Made by a program: the position numbers and the translations under genes. The notes under the pieces are model-generated. The model had not been told where the DNA came from, did not search any database, and saw nothing but the letters and a program-made list of their open reading frames with translations. A DNA stretch of 64,000 nt from Paraburkholderia sp. CNPSo 3272 (GTDB lineage Bacteria > Pseudomonadota > Gammaproteobacteria > Burkholderiales > Burkholderiaceae), in assembly GCF_024206495.1 (NCBI RefSeq), contig NZ_JAMBPQ010000040.1, positions 1-64,000 of the forward strand. The letters run 5' to 3'. Shown piece after piece: positions 61,958 to 64,000 of the stretch (position 1 is the first letter of the stretch; each line of letters starts with the position of its first letter).

Positions 61958-63541
61958 ATGCTACAAGACCCGACCAGCGGCGGTGCTGCCGTTGAAACGC
62001 CGAGCTTGCTCAGCGCCCTGAACCTCACGAAGCACTACGGCGGCGTGAAGGCACTGACCGGCGTGAGCCTCGAACTCGCGCCCGGCGAAATCCACGCCCT
62101 TTGTGGCGAGAACGGCGCAGGCAAGAGCACGTTCATCAAGATCCTCGGCGGACTTGTCGAGCCGGACGATGGCTCGATTACCGTGGATGGTCAGCAGCTC
62201 AAGCTCGGCCATCGCACCGATCCCAAGCTGATCTCGATTGTTCACCAGGAGCTCGCGATTGTCCCCACGCTCTCGGTGCTCGACAACATTCTCCTGGGTG
62301 GCGCGGACCAGCGCGAGATTTACCTGCGGGGCCGCTACCGTGACACGGTTCGAGCGCATCTCGATTCGGTGGGGCTTTCCCACGTCAAACTGGACAGTCC
62401 GGCATCGCGACTGAGTCTCGCTGAATGCCAGCTGGTCGAGATTGCGCGCGGCATGTCTCGCCAGGCAAAGGTGCTGCTGCTCGACGAACCAACTGCCACG
62501 CTGTCGGACGCCGAAATCGTGCGCGTGTTTGATGTTGCACGACGTCTGCGGGACCAGGGGACGGCGATGATTTTCGTCAGCCATCGACTCGATGAGGTCT
62601 TTGCCCTGACCGACCGGATCACGGTTTTCCGGAACGGCCAGCACGTCATCACGAGCAAGACCGCAGACATGACCACCGGCGAGGTAGTGAAGGCGATGAT
62701 TGGCCGGGAGCTCGTACGTCATCCGGTCAAGGCCACTGAAGGACGCGCCTCCCTGCAGCCGCGCCTGTCTGTCACGAATCTGAGCGTTGACGACAAGCTG
62801 AAAGCCCTCAGCGTCGATGTCGCGCCTGGCGAGATCGTGGCGGTCGTCGGGCAGCTTGGATCGGGGGCCGAGACGGTAGTCGAGGCGCTTGCCGGACTGC
62901 GCGGCGACATCTCCAGGTCTGTGAGGCTCGATGGTGAGGTCGCAAAGATCGACAGCGTGCGAAGCGCGCTTCGTTGCGGTGTCGGTTACGTGGCCGAGGA
63001 CCGGGCCGACAAGGGCGTGTTTCTTGACGCTCCGATCGGTATCAACATCACTGCATCGGTGATGTCGAAATTCAGCCGCGCCGGCGTCATGCAGCGGGCA
63101 GCTGAGGCTGCGGAAGCGAGGCGTCTCGCCGGGATGTTTGCGATAGACGCGAAGCGACTGCCGCACGAGGTTTCCACCCTGAGCGGCGGAAACCAGCAGA
63201 AGGTTTCGCTCGCCAAGGCGGCGGCGCTCGCGCCGAAGCTGCTGCTGCTGAACGAGCCGACGCGCGGTGTGGATATCGGGGCACGCAGCGAAATCTATTC
63301 GACCCTGCGGAAGTTGGCGGACGACGGCCTGGCCGTGGTTTTCTACTCGACCGACCTTGAGGAAATCCTCGAACTCGCGGATACGGTGGTGACGATTTTC
63401 CGAGGCCAGATGGTTCGTCGCAAGCCGCGGCACGAGATCGATGGCGATACGGTCCTGCATGACATCGTCGCAGGTGGGGGCGAAGCGGCGGGTGGCCACG
63501 CTTCGTTCAGAACTCAACGCGTGGAGGCTGGCCATGCATAA
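61958..63541 (+). CDS. Sugar ABC transporter ATP-binding protein (RbsA/MglA-like, two NBDs)
   Basis: A 527-residue double-ATPase subunit. Domain 1 has Walker A GENGAGKST, the Q-loop VHQELAIV, the signature LSLAECQLVEIARG and Walker B VLLLDEPTATLS. Domain 2 has a degenerate Walker A (GQLGSGAET, lacking Lys), a signature LSGGNQQKVSLAKAA and Walker B LLLLNEPTRGVDIG, as is usual in this family. GGAGGAAGACA precedes the ATG at 61958; an ATG 15 codons upstream is less likely. It overlaps the permease gene by eight bases. Confidence 0.93.
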   Translation: MLQDPTSGGAAVETPSLLSALNLTKHYGGVKALTGVSLELAPGEIHALCGENGAGKSTFIKILGGLVEPDDGSITVDGQQLKLGHRTDPKLISIVHQELAIVPTLSVLDNILLGGADQREIYLRGRYRDTVRAHLDSVGLSHVKLDSPASRLSLAECQLVEIARGMSRQAKVLLLDEPTATLSDAEIVRVFDVARRLRDQGTAMIFVSHRLDEVFALTDRITVFRNGQHVITSKTADMTTGEVVKAMIGRELVRHPVKATEGRASLQPRLSVTNLSVDDKLKALSVDVAPGEIVAVVGQLGSGAETVVEALAGLRGDISRSVRLDGEVAKIDSVRSALRCGVGYVAEDRADKGVFLDAPIGINITASVMSKFSRAGVMQRAAEAAEARRLAGMFAIDAKRLPHEVSTLSGGNQQKVSLAKAAALAPKLLLLNEPTRGVDIGARSEIYSTLRKLADDGLAVVFYSTDLEEILELADTVVTIFRGQMVRRKPRHEIDGDTVLHDIVAGGGEAAGGHASFRTQRVEAGHA

Positions 63542-64000
63542 AACTGCTCTTGAACCCTCTATGCAGGCTTCTCCTACATTCTATAGACGCTGGGCTTCGG
63601 CACTGTTCGGCAGCACGAGTATTCATGCGGGTTCTATCCGCGTTGCAACGCTATTGCTGATCATCGTTGCAGCGGGCGTCGTTCCTCACTTCACCGAATT
63701 CGGCAACGTTCAGTCGCTGATGTACTCGGTTGCCGCAGTCGGCGTCGGTGCAGTCGGGATGGCGCTCGTCACACTTAGCGGCAATCTGTTCATGCTCTCG
63801 ATGGGCGCGACGGCTGCGGTTTCAACGGTAATGTTCGCTGCATTGATCCACCTCGGGCTAGACGTAACCGTTCTCGCAGTCGTGCTTGCTGGCCTGGCGA
63901 TAGGCATTGTGCAGGGCGCCATCATCGCGCTGGGCCGGGCCAATCCGATCATCACGACGATCGCGACCTCTTCCATCATTCTCGGCGCGGGCGTCCTCTA
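63534..64000 (+). CDS. Sugar ABC transporter permease (RbsC-like), 5' part
   Basis: The first ~155 codons of a BPD_transp_2-type permease. The N-terminal tail is followed by membrane segments VATLLLIIVAAGVVPHF, GVGAVGMALVTLSGNLFMLS and the next two. NLFMLSMGATAAVS matches the start of the family EAA-like region. The gene overlaps the ATPase stop (GCATAA), so the two are translationally coupled. It is cut by the end of the window. Confidence 0.9.
   Translation, partial: MHKTALEPSMQASPTFYRRWASALFGSTSIHAGSIRVATLLLIIVAAGVVPHFTEFGNVQSLMYSVAAVGVGAVGMALVTLSGNLFMLSMGATAAVSTVMFAALIHLGLDVTVLAVVLAGLAIGIVQGAIIALGRANPIITTIATSSIILGAGVL

Noticed and set aside
61961..63535. A 524-codon open frame antisense to the ABC ATPase
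   Set aside because: Shadow frame of a GC-rich gene; the plus strand has all ABC motifs.
1..64000. tRNA, rRNA, CRISPR arrays and replication origin
   Set aside because: Looked for by eye on both strands; no cloverleaf with a consensus T-loop, no spaced direct repeats and no iteron cluster was seen.

Overview
The window looks like a replicon of Burkholderiaceae (Paraburkholderia, Caballeronia or Burkholderia). The reasons are GC-rich coding sequence, a beta-proteobacterial trimeric porin, several LysR-controlled catabolic clusters, and a dense set of small CsbD, PRC-barrel, SYLF and phasin-like stress genes. No rRNA, tRNA or CRISPR was seen, and no replication origin was recognised. All family assignments come from reading motifs by eye; no database was searched.

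Layout. (1) 0.1-5.3 kb: a large MalT-like LuxR regulator, copy 1 of a dispersed repeat, a single-domain receiver protein, a decayed phasin and a small DUF2934-like gene. (2) 6.0-15.2 kb: a catabolic block on the minus strand (acyl-CoA synthetase, acyl-CoA dehydrogenase, CaiB-type CoA transferase, MFS transporter, porin, BON protein, serine hydrolase) with a divergent LysR gene and a palindrome in the shared promoter. (3) 15.4-18.9 kb: IS scars, a frameshifted chrA, and a ParD-like antitoxin gene coupled to a second methionine aminopeptidase. (4) 19.2-26.3 kb: a LysR gene divergent from a DUF1445 / MFS / fused HyuA-HyuB (5-oxoprolinase-type) cluster. (5) 26.4-31.2 kb: a DNA-binding-like protein divergent from a PhoU-like gene, then a receiver protein divergent from a hybrid PAS histidine kinase.

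(6) 32.8-36.6 kb: an IS3-type element whose transposase gene is split by a 2.6 kb serine-recombinase element. The split lies between two copies of TTGTACA, and joining the two halves restores the transposase frame exactly. (7) 36.8-57 kb: an eroding accessory region with a fucosyltransferase-like gene, a GT4 glycosyltransferase, a HigBA-type toxin-antitoxin pair, an orphan AbiEi antitoxin, a GH-like secreted protein, many small stress genes and many pseudogenes. Two related small-RNA candidates lie here in opposite orientation (38.34-38.43 kb minus, 47.06-47.15 kb plus). Both have matching promoter-like boxes, conserved hairpins, C-rich loops able to pair with Shine-Dalgarno sequences, and intrinsic terminators. 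(8) 57.6-64 kb: a sugar-uptake locus (ABM monooxygenase, sugar-phosphate isomerase, periplasmic binding protein, Gfo/Idh/MocA oxidoreductase, ABC ATPase, permease cut by the window end). A shared palindromic operator lies upstream of both plus-strand transcription units.

The most interesting items are the small-RNA pair, the recombinase element inside the IS, the ParD-like/Map module with its own operator, and the shared operator of the sugar ABC locus.
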